From contig JAYKKI010000060.1 in NCBI GenBank assembly GCA_039881145.1, positions 8,952,501 to 9,016,500 on the forward strand: a stretch of 64,000 nucleotides of DNA, written 5' to 3'. The translations under genes were made by a program, and so were the position numbers. The notes below the pieces were generated by a model that saw nothing but the letters and a program-made list of their open reading frames with translations, searched no databases and was not told the origin of the DNA. Source of the DNA: Druceiella hillmani. Lineage: Eukaryota; Arthropoda; Insecta; Lepidoptera; Hepialidae. Of the stretch, positions 23,150 through 36,587 are shown piece by piece; position 1 is the stretch's first letter, and each line of letters begins with the position of its first letter.

Positions 23150-23990
23150 ACTCGTACGCTATGATTTTATTGAAAAGTATTATTTTTGTCCCATACCCAA
23201 TAAAATATGTTTTATAGTTTTAATATTGATATTTTTGTAGTTGTCCATTGATATTTTGAATGAGGTCTGCTGAGTATTTTAAGATAATAGTTCGTTACTC
23301 CAAAAAGGCAGACAAATCTTCGGACCCACCCAAAATTCTGCTTATATAAAATAAATTATATTATAGCAGCAAATAATTACGACGATCAAAATGAGAAATC
23401 ATTCGTTCACTGAATGATTAATGTTACTAAATTTGGCTTTTCTTAAATGACACAAAACTGTTCTGTTAGTTTAAAATTTTCCTTTCAAAGTAGAAATGTG
23501 TATTTAATTTTTTAATTGAGATTTCAACGAATATTTATTGGAAAGAAGCTTTGCACGATTGAATATCGGCAATAAATTGGACAAAACACCAATTGAACCT
23601 ATAATTGCAGAGTAATCATCTATCACAAGTCATCTATCAGAATAAATCTAAAAAAAATGTGGTGATTTCTTGAAGAAATGTTAATTTTTCGATGAGATAC
23701 CACATCACCCTAAGTTTGTGGCCTCGAATATATGAATTTACAATTAAGGTGCTGTAATTTGATGCTACCGCTACACCTCTTTGTTAATTACTACGTTGTC
23801 ATATATTCACTTAATTAACATTATAAAAGATGCTATTCTTGACGAATAACTCCAGATTCTGGTATAAAAAAAATTATATTATAACCTATACAGACCATAA
23901 TTTCAATTCGTCTGCCTAATTTTATGTAATTCCGTTTGGAAATTATGGAGTTATTGTGTAAAAAACATGCATCCATCCATACATACATTT
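23150..23990 (+). repeat. old long repeat, first copy
   Basis: It is colinear with 25538-27140. Shared landmarks in the same order are CTCGTACGCT, GTCTGCTGAG, AAATTCTGC, ACTGAATGATTA, CCGTTCTGTTA-type, GAATATCGGCAATAAATTG, GATGCTATTCTT and GGAGTTATTGTG, ending in CATCCATCCATA. Identity is moderate, with many indels. It is either an old duplication or two copies of a large mobile element. Confidence 0.7.
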
Positions 23991-24698
23991 ATCAATCCAA
24001 ATTTTCGTATTAAAATATCAGTTAGCAATATTATTAATTTTTAACATGTTCTATATATGGACGTGTACTGGAAATAATTAAATATGTAGTGGCTCATTTA
24101 TAAAGTAACAAATAAAGAGACTTTTGAAATTATATTGGAATAAAATTCCAGTATTTATTTTATCAAGTCAGAATAAATTTAATTTATTAAATTTTGCTGG
24201 ATATTTAATATATTGTAAACTTTAACAGAAAACGGGCCATGAGAAACTGCAAATCAGTTTTAAATTTGATTTAAGGACTTTTTCTTTAATTATACAACGC
24301 TTTATAAGCCTAATCTTGCTGCATCATTTCCTCTTAGATATTTTGGTTTTTTGAAATTCAATTCTTATTGGTAATCTTCATTGCTCTGATATTAACCAAA
24401 ATATTACTCATATATCGCTTTTTAGACTGTCGAGTCCAGAGAGCGAAATAATTAACCATATTGGCTGCAAAAGTAGTTAGTGAAGTATAACATTATTAAA
24501 AAATAAATAAATTGGAAAACCATTTAGAAAACGTATTAACATTTTCACTTTCACCTCATTTTCTTTTTGATATTATAATAGAGCTACGTATCCTCTACTA
24601 AGTCAACCCTTTAACTACTCATCGAAAAAGTCTCTTGGGAAAGCCAAATTCACTTTCACGATTGGCAGTGAAAGTAATACTTTTTATAACTTTTCTAC

Positions 24699-24992
24699 AT
24701 GAAAAATAAATTATTCGAAATTCAAATAGTTTTTGTGCTAGTTTCTTTCTTATTCGTTCATACACATATTAAACGTGTAAACGGGAGTGAAACAGATGAT
24801 TATGTTTTCTACTCCACGCTAACTTCACCTCACTCGATGCTACCTCGCTACCCCAATGCAACCATAAAAATTATCGTCAATAGCATCTCCAGTACGCGTT
24901 ACGGATACTGGCGAGACTTTCACATTTCTATGGAATTTAATATGATTATAAAGACCCCAAAATATCCACGTACTTACATAGTTATGTATTAA
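24699..24992 (+). CDS. hypothetical small secreted protein (weak)
   Basis: A 97-codon ATG frame whose first ~28 residues look like a signal peptide: charged MKNK, then a hydrophobic IVFVLVSFLFV, then a likely cleavage near VNG. The following 24780-24930 segment is clearly richer in G and C than its surroundings. No cysteines follow and I recognise no family. It lies inside intron 1 on the strand opposite the Osiris gene. A minus-strand frame of similar size overlaps it, so it could be chance. No promoter or splice evidence decides. Confidence 0.25.
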   Translation: MKNKLFEIQIVFVLVSFLFVHTHIKRVNGSETDDYVFYSTLTSPHSMLPRYPNATIKIIVNSISSTRYGYWRDFHISMEFNMIIKTPKYPRTYIVMY

Positions 24993-25361
24993 GTAAATTA
25001 CATTCAACATAAATACACCGAATAAGCTTAAATATAAGGGACGTGCGTAACGAAACATAATAAAATTCTTATTCCTTTAATATAAGAAATTCCACTTGAG
25101 TGAGAATTTAATGAAACGAATGATGTGAACCTTACGTTGAAGATACCTCCTCTTACCTGGAGTGGTATTAAATACGTTATTTGATACTCGTTGCATTTTT
25201 TAGGTTTAAATATGTTTATAATGAAAATATATTTGCAAAATAATATAGAAGAGAAAGGTAATGACTTTAAAATATAATTTTCGTACCATTATATCGAAAT
25301 GATTAAATTGAAACCAAGATTTCCTTTGCGAATTGAAATATTTTGGGTATTTACTGAAGTA

Positions 25362-25532
25362 TCGAATTCATTATACTCAAAACTGTTTTTTAATGGTGTG
25401 TCAAATTCATTATACTCAAAACCGTTTTTTAATGATGTGTCAAATTCATTATACTCAATACCGTTATTTACCCATGTGGCAAATTCATTACACTCAAAAC
25501 ACTTATTTAATGATCTGTAAAATTCATTATAC
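25362..25532. repeat. 39-bp tandem repeat, about 4 copies
   Basis: The unit AATTCATTATACTCAAAAC plus about 20 bp is repeated. Because 39 is a multiple of 3, it yields repeating NSLYSK-like peptides in open frames; these are artefacts. Confidence 0.85.
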
Positions 25533-25537
25533 TTTTC

Positions 25538-27140
25538 GCTCGTACGCTGTGATCTAATTATTGAATATTATTTTCATTTCATGCCCTGCCCATTAATTTC
25601 AATTTTTCAATCATTAATGACCCATTAACATGTTCGTGGTTTAACGTGTTTCTAATAATTTTAATCTTTGCATTTCATTCCGTGACCATTTATATTAAAA
25701 TGGGCCTGATTAGCTATGACTTCACCGGTCATATTCATGTATGTCTGCTGAGCATTTGAAGATAAATTATTATTTTTGCTCGTATTTTATTTCATTCCAA
25801 CAAGAAAAGAAAATCCCTGAAAAATTCTGCCTATACAAATAAATAATCTACAGCCAAAACTTTGACAGTCATTTGAATTTAGTTAATTATCCCGACACAT
25901 AATTATGAATGATCAAAAAGGTAAATTACTCATTAACTGAATGATTACTTTCATTGAATTTAGTTCTAGTTAAATGGTATAAAAACCGTTCTGTTATTTT
26001 TAAGTTTTTCTTAAAAATAAAAACGGGTATTTAGTTTTTAAATTAGTGTGCTAAATTAGATGTGCTTAAAAGTATCCCAATGTCTGTACCCTGGACTCAA
26101 TGTTGGTTACTATCCATTGCGTGACACTTTTTCAATAAAACATCAAAGGAAATGACGCTAACTATCGGTTTATTATCCACATAGCTTTAATCACATATGC
26201 GCTTGGAGCGAGTGTTATATCTAAAATTTCTACAATGGATGTGTTTAAGTTTTCCAATATTTTTACGCTGAACCAAAATATGGTCATTGTCCATTGCATA
26301 TTAGTTTTTCGGCCAAACTTCATAGGAATTGACGCTAATAATTGACATACCATCCACACAGCTTAATTTCTATATTGGATGTGTTTAAAGTAATTCAAAA
26401 TATGAATGCCGGACTCAAAATTGGTCACTATTTATTGCTTAAAGTATGTATGCCGGACTTAATGTTGGTCACTATCTGTAGCGTGTCAGATTTTCGGTCA
26501 AACATCTAAGGAATTGACGCCAACCACCGGTTTAGCATTCATACAGCTTAAAATGCGAGCGAATATTATACCCAAAATTTGTGTATTAGGTGTGCTTAAA
26601 AGTTTCTCAACGTCTTAACGTTCAACGTCGAGCTCAAGGTTGATGACATAGTATATGGTATTTAGTTTTTAAATTTTAGGGAATATGCGTTGAAATGAAC
26701 CTTTGCGGCAACTGAATATCGACAACAAATTGAATACAATAATTATTATATCTTTAAGCCTAGAGCAATGTTGCCTAGATGATAGACATTTCTTGATATT
26801 TCCTAAGAAAATATTAATTTCTTCTATGTTATACTAGCTAGCTATGTTATACTAACTTTAACCTGTAGCATTGATCACATGAATTTTTGGTTATGACGCT
26901 GGCATTTATCTCTAATCTAATGGTATCGTTACATCGTTTTACAAATTACTACGTGATTATGTAGAAACCTAAGAAATATCATAACTGATGCTATTCTTCG
27001 AAAAATACTTAAGATTCTGAGATAAACATAGACCAAACTCTTTATACATTAGCCAAATTTTGCGTATAGATCTACGTGATAATTACGGAGTTATGGTGTT
27101 GTCGCGAATACATCCAGTCATCCATATAATTTGAGGAACT
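25538..27140 (+). repeat. old long repeat, second copy, expanded inside
   Basis: The counterpart of 23150-23990. It is longer mainly because a ~185-bp tandem array (26055-26660) interrupts it. The landmarks after the array (GAATATCGACAACAAATTG, GATGCTATTCTTCG, GGAGTTATGGTG, CATCCAGTCATCCATA) match the first copy again. Confidence 0.7.
26055..26660. repeat. ~185-bp tandem repeat, about 3 copies
   Basis: Repeating blocks TGGATGTGTTTAA, GCCGGACTCAA, TTGGTCACTATC, TTTTCGGTCAAAC and GGAATTGACGC occur in order. Copies are diverged; one is shortened. The minus-strand frame 26162-26359 lies in it and is not a gene. Confidence 0.75.
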
Positions 27141-27859
27141 TATTATAACAGATAAGTAGTTTATTGTATGAGCCTTTTTTATCAGTTGAAGTTCTTAAAT
27201 TATTCAAAATGTAACGAAATAATAATAAATATTAAAAAGTGATGTTTATTTTAAAGTAACATTAGTTTATTAGGTGGCTACCTATTTCTATTACTAACAC
27301 ATTGTCCATGATTAATTCCAACGAAACACTTACGTCTTGTAAAAATTGTTTGATTATATCTAAACTATAAAAAAAGGTAAAATATAAGGAAGTTGAACAG
27401 AAATATTTATTCGGTTGTTTATGCTGGACGTAGCTGCTGGTTTGCTCATACCGTTAATGTCTGTTTACTCATACCGTTAATTTTATGTATGGCAATTTGT
27501 ATTTATATATTATTATCATACAATCTGTATTGAAATGACGGCCATAAATTTACTAACTCTTTACTTAACTTTTTTTAATTAGTAATGGATTGTTAAACTA
27601 AAAACTTTGTTTACTCGCAACAAAAATTTTATTAATACATAAATTTCAACAGTTAAAAGTTTTCGTTAAATAATATTTAAAATGAAACTTTAACGCTTGT
27701 TTTTTCTATGTAATTTATTATAATGAAACTATACTTAATGTATATGTTTAAATTAAAATTATTCTGCCTGCACCATCTGGCGTTTCACAGGTGAAATTTA
27801 CGTAGATACGAATTGATAGACAAAATCAATTAAACAGCAATCATAAGACCAGAATTGAA
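27141..27859. other. intronic DNA, no gene seen
   Basis: AT-rich with no supported feature. Confidence 0.4.
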
Positions 27860-28290
27860 AAAAAAATTATACTTCCGTGTGACAAATAAATATTGTATAA
27901 TCTGTACATGAGCTCGTACGGAGGAATAGCCTATGGAGTACATGAGCTTCAAGAATTATTCTGGACCATCACACTCCCATTACAGATCGGTTTGTTTGTT
28001 TTTGGTGCTCTAGTCAAGTATTCTGACGTGGGAGTATACCGCCCGATTCTCTATCTCTCTACAGCTCGCTCCTGTGATTATTAGTAATAAGTCGTCCACA
28101 TACACGATGGTTCTGCATCCCAGAAACGGTATCGCTAGAATTTACTCGAATATTATATTTTACAGAATGGAACCGAGAACCAAGTCTTGTGTCTGTTTAC
28201 ATCACCGCGTGCAGACCTATGTGCGAGAGCTCCGTGTAAATAATGCTCTTAAATATCGTTATTTTTATAATTTTCATCACTCTTAAATAT
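27860..28290. other. GC-raised stretch, unidentified
   Basis: Composition is higher in G+C than its flanks, and two short plus-strand frames (27893-28084, 28074-28286) overlap. Neither resembles a family I know. It may be a decayed transposon. Confidence 0.3.
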
Positions 28291-28330
28291 ATGTATAATA
28301 TTATGAAAATACTTTTGCAGTGTTATGTTT

Positions 28331-28510
28331 TACTAGCTGTGCCTATGACTTCGTTCGCGTGTAATTAGGAAAACAATTTTTGTCTTTCGTTCTCTTATCA
28401 TACCAAATTCCATGAAAATCCGTTTAATAGATTTTGCGTGATACCCGCTCAAATTAACATGCAGGCAGATAGACAACAATTCCAACAAACTTCTTTGCCA
28501 TCTATTATCG
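28331..28510 (+). mobile_element. dispersed-repeat 3' fragment of insect LINE-like type
   Basis: It starts ACTAGCTGTGCCTATGACTT, followed by CGTTCGCGTG, then CCAAATTCCATGAAAATCCG, a GATTTTGCGTGATAC block and a CAGGCAGATAGAC end. Related to the minus-strand copy at 13560-13745. Confidence 0.6.
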
Positions 28511-28934
28511 TTCTATACGCTAAATAGATAACTTTTTAAAATTTTTCATTGTATAGAATTCACTTAGTTACAGTTTTTTTATATGTACGGATAGAGTGTG
28601 GATGTTAGCAGTAAATGGTTATATATCATAAACACAGTCTTACGAATGAATGAACTTTGCATCACTTATTACTGTGTTAGCTCATAAATATCGTAATCGC
28701 GTAATAATTGTGGCAGAGAATTCGATGTGTTCATAATCATATGTCAATAACAATAATCACAATTTGTTTGCGGATAGAAAATACAACAGGTAAAATAATA
28801 GGTATATACACAAATTTTCTTAGAGCCAAAGACAAAATAAAAATTAAGTTATACGCCTTAACTTTAAATTTTCCAATATTTTATCCACAAAAAGGTAACT
28901 ATCTCGGCTTGTGCAATCATCATCATATATATTA

Positions 28935-29340
28935 ATACGCTAAGGTTTTAAGATGTTACTCTCCCTTTTTAGAAAAAACCTCACAACTAATCCACATAAA
29001 TTATATATCATTTTATAGATAATTGCTTGCTCTACCGGCATCCGCAACTAAAAAATTTATTATTGCTATTGTTTTTGCAAATTAATTAATTATTAAAATT
29101 ATATACACAAAACAGCAATGCTGCCATCTAACGGCTCAACGTCAATATGATTGACGGTCGGTAAAATTTTTGTTTAATTTCAAATCCACTCACGTATAAA
29201 TAAAGTGGCGCTTTAGCTCAATGCTTTTGATACTTACGCCTCTATATGTCAATTTTAGTAAAATATTTGTTTGATCTGTCATCTGAGCTTCATAATGGAA
29301 TAAATAATAATGCGAAGACTTCGCACGGGTTACGCTAGTT
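28935..29340 (-). mobile_element. dispersed element G, copy 1
   Basis: Read on the minus strand it starts ACTAGCGTAACCCGTGCGAA and ends at an ATATATGATGATGATG-type simple tail. It is nearly identical to 57525-58100 on the plus strand but lacks about 155 bp near its start. There is no coding capacity. The ACTAGC...GCGAAGTCTTCGC start is shared with other insect dispersed repeats. Confidence 0.8.
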
Positions 29341-29392
29341 ATACTATATAAGTATTACCGACACGGCTGGTTTACAGCAAGCCCCTGTTGAC

Positions 29393-29405
29393 ACACACAC
29401 ACACG

Positions 29406-29458
<53 letters not shown>
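29393..29458. repeat. (CA)n(TA)n microsatellite
   Basis: A short CA run followed by a pure TA run. Confidence 0.9.
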
Positions 29459-29698
29459 TCACATACACAATAGATAATAAAATTCATAATTATTTTTAGT
29501 TAGGTATTATATACAGACATATAACTGCATATACATTATTAGCTAAGGAGGAGACATAGCACAAAGATAAGAAGTAAAAACCAAAATTCAAAAAAGCAAG
29601 ATAAAAAGAAAATACTAATAAGAAATATAATTTTAATGAAATAATTTCGAAATGGTGATATTTTTTGTTTATTCCGTTTGCATTTGCTGGATCAAAAG

Positions 29699-30770
29699 TC
29701 ACTTACGAATTGACCATTTAAAAGTAGTCATGGATCCATCAGTGTTCAGGGGTGGAGGGAGGCAATTCCACATTTTTGTTGCAGCAAACTTGAAACTACC
29801 CCGATAACTGGTTGTGCGATGTTCCGGGACTAAGGGTAATCGGTCTTTGGCCCGTGTTACGTGGCGATAAGCACTGCCGGACCAGTTTAATATGTCCCAA
29901 AGATATTTCGGATCCTTTGTTTTGAAAAGTCTACGCAAAAAGCAGAGTGTCATAACTACGACGATTGTGCATTTGGAGCATTCGGTGTTCATTTAAATAG
30001 GGTGATATATGAGATTGCCGGGATGCCAAAACAAAAACACGCGCATTGCAAAATGTATTTGAATTCTTTGGATTGAATTGGCTGTTTTTGAAAGTAAACG
30101 CGGGCCGTACACGATATCACCATAATCGAATATCGGAAGAATAAGGCTCTCAACCAGAATATTCCTAACGGGAACAGAGAGATAAGGGCGGTATCTGTAT
30201 AACGTCTGGAGACTATAAAGCAACATTTAATTTTTGCGGTTTCGTATTATATATATCTCAGCTGTGAGTCCATTATGATTCTTGGCGCGTTCTACCATAG
30301 AAATGAACTGCCCGTTTATGGCGAGCTTCTGTCTTCCTAAGCCCTATTTACCGTAATTGGAAAACAGGATTTGGAAGGGTTAAATAAAAATGCGTGTTTA
30401 CACGACCAATTAGAGATTTTTATGAGATCTTCATTAATATTTTCGCTCACTCTGTCTTCATTTCCCAGACGAAAGGATTTATAAAGCTGCGTATAATCAG
30501 CGTAAAAATAAGTTTTAACGTGCGCTAAATTGCTTGAAATATCTGACGTGTACAGAGTGAAAAGTAGTGGCCCGAGAGTAACATTTTGATTACCATTGAA
30601 TACTTTGACGTACTGACACTGTTGTGTAAAATAGTTTTTAAACCACTCACACGCGCATTCCGATAAGCCGTAATATTTAGTCATTAAAATTGACAAATTT
30701 AGACAATCAAAAACATGTGAAAATTCAAAAGAACGACAGCAGTAGCCTCCTCTCTATCAGCTAAGGATGG
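29699..30770 (-). pseudogene. non-LTR retrotransposon reverse transcriptase remnant
   Basis: Read on the minus strand in order: a decayed motif A context (EEATAVVLLNF near 30750), then GLSECACEWFKNYFTQQCQY, GPLLFTLYTSDI, and FYADYTQLY, where the catalytic YADD has become YADY. After stops and frame changes come YRPYLSVPVRNILVES and LPIFDYGDIVYG (about 30100-30200), then EHRTTSYRGSFKFAATKMWN (about 29760-29830), the usual C-terminal RT-linked segment. The order and motifs fit Jockey/CR1-like LINEs. The loss of a catalytic Asp, several stops and the missing 5' part show it is dead. It lies antisense-neutral in intron 1, in the same strand as the host gene. Confidence 0.85.
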
Positions 30771-30839
30771 GATATCATTAGTAATTGATAGAAGTGATAT
30801 AGATGTTTTAAAATAATTAGAAAGAAATGATGGTTTTAG

Positions 30840-33380
30840 TGTATATATAATTTAGTTTAACTCTCAAAGTTGTTTGCTTAGAAAAGGGAAACAATATCTG
30901 TATAAAAATAAATTATTTTTCATACAAAAATTTTACACAATCGATGTGGTGTAGTTTAGGAGCAAAAGTAGTAATAAAGTATATTATACAAATACACATA
31001 GGATAATATGTGTAGTTAATTTATCTTTGTAACAATATAACGTAAACAATATAAATTAAAAATAAGGACTGAGATTACCACAATATTCTGACATCGTAAA
31101 TGTATATTATTAATTATATATCTGATATTATTAATTATATACTTGGTCAAATTAGGATATTTTATGTAATGCTTGTAAAATGTCTCTACTTTTATTAACG
31201 CTACGTAATTGTTTAGTATCCCATAAAGTATAATCTGTTACGAAGTGTAAAAAAATAAAAAAAAAATTGAAAAATAATCTTTATTTCAAAGAATGTCTTT
31301 ATATCAGCGCCAGTTGACGACTAGACCAGTCAGTATGTGTGCATACATGCCGATTCGTTTTCAACTAAACAAATATCAATATGGCAGCTAAATCATTAAA
31401 ATGGACCATTGTTGAGAAATTTGCAATGATTCCACCGATCTCATCGATAGACGCCAGATATGCAAGCGTGACAACAGAGATGCTGCAAGATGCCTAAGCA
31501 CTCTTGGTGACTGTTAAACCCCACGATTGATAAGAAAATTGGTAGATCCCAGTGCGATGACAAAGCTCTTGCAAACTGTTTGTTAACTAGTATATTCGAA
31601 GCCATAAAAAGGCGTCTGACCTCGAGATCGATAAGAATTCCACTAGAAAATCAGGTTTTTTAAAAGAATATTTCGCATTAGCATATTATTAAGATTAGAT
31701 ATTAGATGCCATAATTGCAATACTCATTGTAATAATTAAATAATAAAATAACTATTTAAATTAATTTTTCAAGGAGTCTCTCCTCCCGTCGAATTTCCTA
31801 ACTGGCGTTTCGTGCGCTACGTAAAATGTTTGATATCAACGAGCGGCTTCGAATACCACCCGTATTTAAGGTTAAAATTAAAATCTAAAGTACTTCTTCC
31901 TTTGATCGAATTTTCCTTAAGAGACTTGAAATTCAATTATTAGCACTCGAGCAATAAAAGCCGAGCGTACAGCCTTAACAATGGATGAATAGAAGTTGTA
32001 GAGAGAGCGATTCTGTTTAACTTTGAAGTTGAGCTGTAATATATATAGTTTTATTCAGTTTAAGGGCAATTTTGAGATATAAAAGATATTTAGGCTAAGA
32101 TTTAAATTATTTTATTACGATCAAGATTACTTCTGGAGGCAAACGTATTACTTGAGCAAAACTTTGCTGCCTAAAAAAATCTAAATCAAGAAAAGTGAGG
32201 GCAAATCTAATGATTTGCCAAATATAATTACAAAATAAAATTGGTTAATAATTAGAAAATGCGAAGTGTTAAATTGCGATTGAGATGACAGTAAGAAAGC
32301 AATTTTTTTGAGCAATTTTAAAAAATACATTACTTTACGAGGAAATATGTAAAACCAAATTATTTAGTAGATTTATTTGACATAAATATGAAGACACGTA
32401 TTTTGTACGATTGAATTATTGTAATTTATAGCATATGTCTTATTACAGACTAGCATACCAGCTTCAAATTATGACGATAGAAGTAATTATAACTCTGGTC
32501 ATTTTAAAAGTAATCGACTTTTTAATACAGCTTTTTGGAAAGAGATATGATATTGAATAATGTGTCCCTGGCCTCTGACATTGACATGTTTTTCAAAATA
32601 TCTCCATTCACATTCATATTCGCAAAACAAAAAAAAACACTGCAACTTTACATGTAGGGAAATCCCCTAAAACTTTTTATCAAACGAACTTCATGCTTTT
32701 TTACATCGTTAAAAAAATGTATAACCATGTCAAATTTCAGCTTTATAGCACCAACAGTCTGCGAATAAAACGGCTGTAATATACAGACGGACTGGCAGAC
32801 AGACGTACGTAGCCAAACAGGGGTTTCTGGTGTGGATTCGTAGATAAATTTATTTTCATTTATGTATGTATACGACTTTTTGAAGTATTTCCAGAAACAT
32901 TTATGATAGTGCTTTTTAAATTAATACTAAATATGTTTATATTATTTCTTTTTATAGCTTTTATTATAGATTGAACGTTGCTATACAAAAATTGGTGCAA
33001 CATCTTGAAAAAAAGACGGGTTCCTCATAACTGTCCCTATTAGCACCATACTCAAGAGCTTTATCAGAGCACTTTTACGATTACGAACATTGTTTTGACG
33101 CTTTTAACTTGTCTGCAGCAATTAAGGACGTTTTCTGTAGTCAGTGTAGGTTATTGATATGCTTCTGCTTCAAATTGGACAGCAAATAACTAAAAGTATG
33201 TTCAATTGTAAAAGCCGGTGTTGCCAACGAGACAAAATAAAACTCAAAAACGATTTCTTCTTTTTTTTATGATTACTTTCTGTATTTCTCTTGTTTGAAT
33301 AATTAATTTTTTTAAGCAATATAATTAAATTTTGAAATTATTTATAGAAGATTTCCTGGTTTCATAAAGACCTAAATTTT
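30840..33380. other. intronic DNA, mostly featureless
   Basis: A short ATG frame of 38 codons at 31381-31497 (MAAKSLKWTIVEKF...) has a good start context but no recognised family. At about 32730-32830 a segment (TGTCAAATTTCAGCTTTATA, then ACAGACGGACTGGCAGAC) resembles the 3' end of a common insect dispersed repeat. Nothing else is supported. Confidence 0.4.
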
Positions 33381-34720
33381 TTCATGTTTTGCGGTAGTAA
33401 AGTCATTGATTTTACCCCCGGTAGCAGAAAGACCTTTCAAAAATTCACTCTAACTTTCGAGTGAGAAACGTACCAACCGGATGATGAGGTAACTCATTAG
33501 AGATCTTTTTGCCTATCCTATGCCTATCCTTTGAGCGATTACTGCTTACATTCTTATTAGTAGAAGCAATATGAGTGAATAAAAATAAGATATATGAGAT
33601 ATAATAATTTAAATGAAATTATCTCCTATTGGAATCAGGGGAATATCACCTGGACTACCAATGAGCAACGATAATCTCCGAAATGCGTCCATTTCTATCA
33701 AAAAGGGAGTCATTATCCAAATTCTCTAGCCAACATGAAGTTAGCTGCGTGTTCCACAATCGTGAGATAAATACTCTTGACAATAGACATTCATAATAAA
33801 TCGCTAAAAAAATTTAAATAAGATAATAGGTAATTAATCATATATATTGATCATATTAAGATCTGGCCATTTATTAAAATATGTCATACGACATAGCAAT
33901 ATAAAAACCTATAAGAGAAAATTTCATTTAAATTATTATATCTCACTGTACCTACCAAATTGAGAACGAAAGAATATATAGATTTGTATTGCAAGAAGTA
34001 CAACCCCTTGACAACTTTCATTAAAGAAAAATTAAAAGGCAAAGGCGCAAATCAGATACATAATAAATGTTTTACAAAGACCTAACAACCATTATTTTTC
34101 ACAGATTTGAAACTAAGGAGAAAATAACAAATACATCTTTGAAATAAAATACTTAAAATAAATGGAAGTGATATTTGAAGCCCCTCCTGAGAAAAAATAA
34201 AACATGCAATGCAGCAGGAACCAAAGAGTTTGATACACGAAAAGTAATTGTTTAGACTAACTATATGAATAAAAGGGCGAAAGGTCTGTTATACTTCATC
34301 CGGAAATAAAACACCTTACACTGACGCCATACGTTATAATTGTAAGGAGAAACGTCTGGCGAGATATAAAGTTAACGTAAAGTACAAACAATATATCGAA
34401 AGTATACTAAAAATAAAGCCCAAAAAGCAAGAAATTCTCAAAAAGTAAAAGAAAAGGAGCTCAAGTTACGATCATGAAATAAAACCTATCTTCATCGTTA
34501 CAAAATTAATCATTCATAGGCAAAGGCTCGTAATAACAAATTCGAATATCCAGAATGACCAACGATTTAAAAAAAAATCAGAAGCTGAAAACGAAAATTA
34601 TTAACGGAAAATACACTTCGTAATAAAAGAAATATCTTGTATACAATAAATTCTTAGAGAATTTTAAAAATAATATTCGAACACACAAGACACGCAATAA
34701 AAAAAATTAAGGTGTACAAG
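33381..34720. other. unidentified stretch of mixed composition
   Basis: Some minus-strand segments look coding-like over 20-35 codons (for example around 33600-33780) but are broken by stops and match nothing I know. It may be an eroded transposon. Confidence 0.2.
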
Positions 34721-36550
34721 GGCTATGAGAAACTTGATATTTTTTTACTCAACAAAGGAGAGCTTTTCTCTTCAACAGTAACATAAGTTTTCTTTGAAAA
34801 CTAAATACTTGATACAGGTTATATATTTCAATACAAAACTTAACGAAAATCATTTTCCCCACTATGAAAGTCTAGTACTGTTGCATACATGGTATATTTG
34901 TTTCATTCAATGTTATTTCCAGCCAACAACTAATTTATGAGCAGAGAAATAATATGACTTAAAATTCTATGTCAAAAAGGTTGCCGTGTAAATACGTGAT
35001 TTAAAATTATCGTTATTCTGTATGTTATGGCATATCAATGAAAGGTTCCTTTATTGCTTTTTTCCTTAACAAATTATGATGTGTTTGATGATAATGATGA
35101 TGACAATATATATTTAATTAATCTACAATTCAATGGAACTTTAACAAAAAGTTAAATAATTTCAATTGAACACGATTCAATTACTTTTTTATTTATTTCC
35201 CCTTGCGTAACCCAGCGTTTTGATACGAACTTGTTCAAATTTAATTTCGTAATCTTAAATTTTCTTTATTCCTTTTCGCTGTCATATTTTGAAATATCCT
35301 TTCCGAATCCCTTAGAATTGTCGAATAATTTAACGATCATCTATTCATCAAAAAGATACGGGATCAGCTCAACACAATTTTCTGGGTGGTTGTATTGGAA
35401 AATTCAATAAACCATTTTATACCTATAATTCCAATAATTGAGATATAAGTCTATCTATAAAACATAATAGTTACGTAAATATGAATGCCGTAATTGAGAA
35501 ATTTTTCTAATGAAAATACGTTAGAAAATTCCATATACGAGAAACGTAAGGATGAAAAATAACGAACCAGTACTATGATGTCACTTTACTTATTTAGGAC
35601 CCCAATTGTTAACCATTTTATCCTCAGAATATTACAGGTCTTATTAAGTCCGTTTTTTCAATAATTGACATTCGAATTTATTTAAGAAATCATTGAGAAA
35701 AACCTACAGTTGAAAAATGCAAAGATGAAAAATGATGAAAAATCACTGAGACGTTACTCTGTTTATTTGGCAATATATAAATAGTGGTAAACATCATGAT
35801 AATAAATACTTTTTTTTTGTTTCATCTATAAAAAAAAATAAAGAGAATTGCATTATAATTTGCTTGATAGAGCCAAAATTAAGTGTATTTGTATTTGATA
35901 AAAAAGCAGTGAAATTGGACGACTGCAAAAATATTAAACAATATATGTTCAGGTAGATGGACATTAATTGATAGTTTTAGAATGAGAGTACTGAATGAAA
36001 TATTTATAAATACAAACAAAAATGAAGAGTTAAAATATGAAAATATTTCCAAAGAGCAGGAGTTGTTTTCAAAAATATAGATTTTGATTTTTCTACTGGT
36101 TTCAAAATTATTTCTGTCTTTGGTTCTATTCCTGCAACATCCGTTTTAACAGAAATAATTTTTCCAGTGCTGAATTAAAAATAGGGAAATAATAATGAGA
36201 CCTTTTTTAAAATTAACCGAACTTGAAATCTAAATTTATATTAACATGGTAAACTCACAATGTTAACTTTTTAAAAATTATGTTTTGCTTGCTCAGCCAA
36301 AAAATAACCCCAAACATCTGTAAAAATTAAATTACCGTTAAAATTAAATTTTTTTTTAAAAATATTATATTCTTGTAAGCTACAAAACATTTTCTCAAAA
36401 AAGAAGGTGGCAAACCTAGTTTTTTTGACTATATTGAGTCAAACGAATCTGTTCCTTGAGAATATATATGGCACACATGAAAAGATGCAATAGACAAAAT
36501 CAGCTGTGGATATAGCTAGCTAGGATATATAATTTTTTTTTAATTATATG
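34721..36550. other. intronic DNA, no gene seen
   Basis: AT-rich with no supported feature. Confidence 0.4.
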
Positions 36551-36554
36551 GTTT

Positions 36555-36587
36555 TTCTTAATGTGTTATATAGTAACACATTAAGAA
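36555..36587. repeat. perfect short hairpin
   Basis: Arms TTCTTAATGTGTTA and its exact reverse complement (36555-36568 and 36574-36587) enclose a 5-nt loop. Confidence 0.85.

Noticed and set aside
29699..30770. Active LINE
   Set aside because: The YADD motif is altered, frames are broken by stops, and the 5' part is missing.
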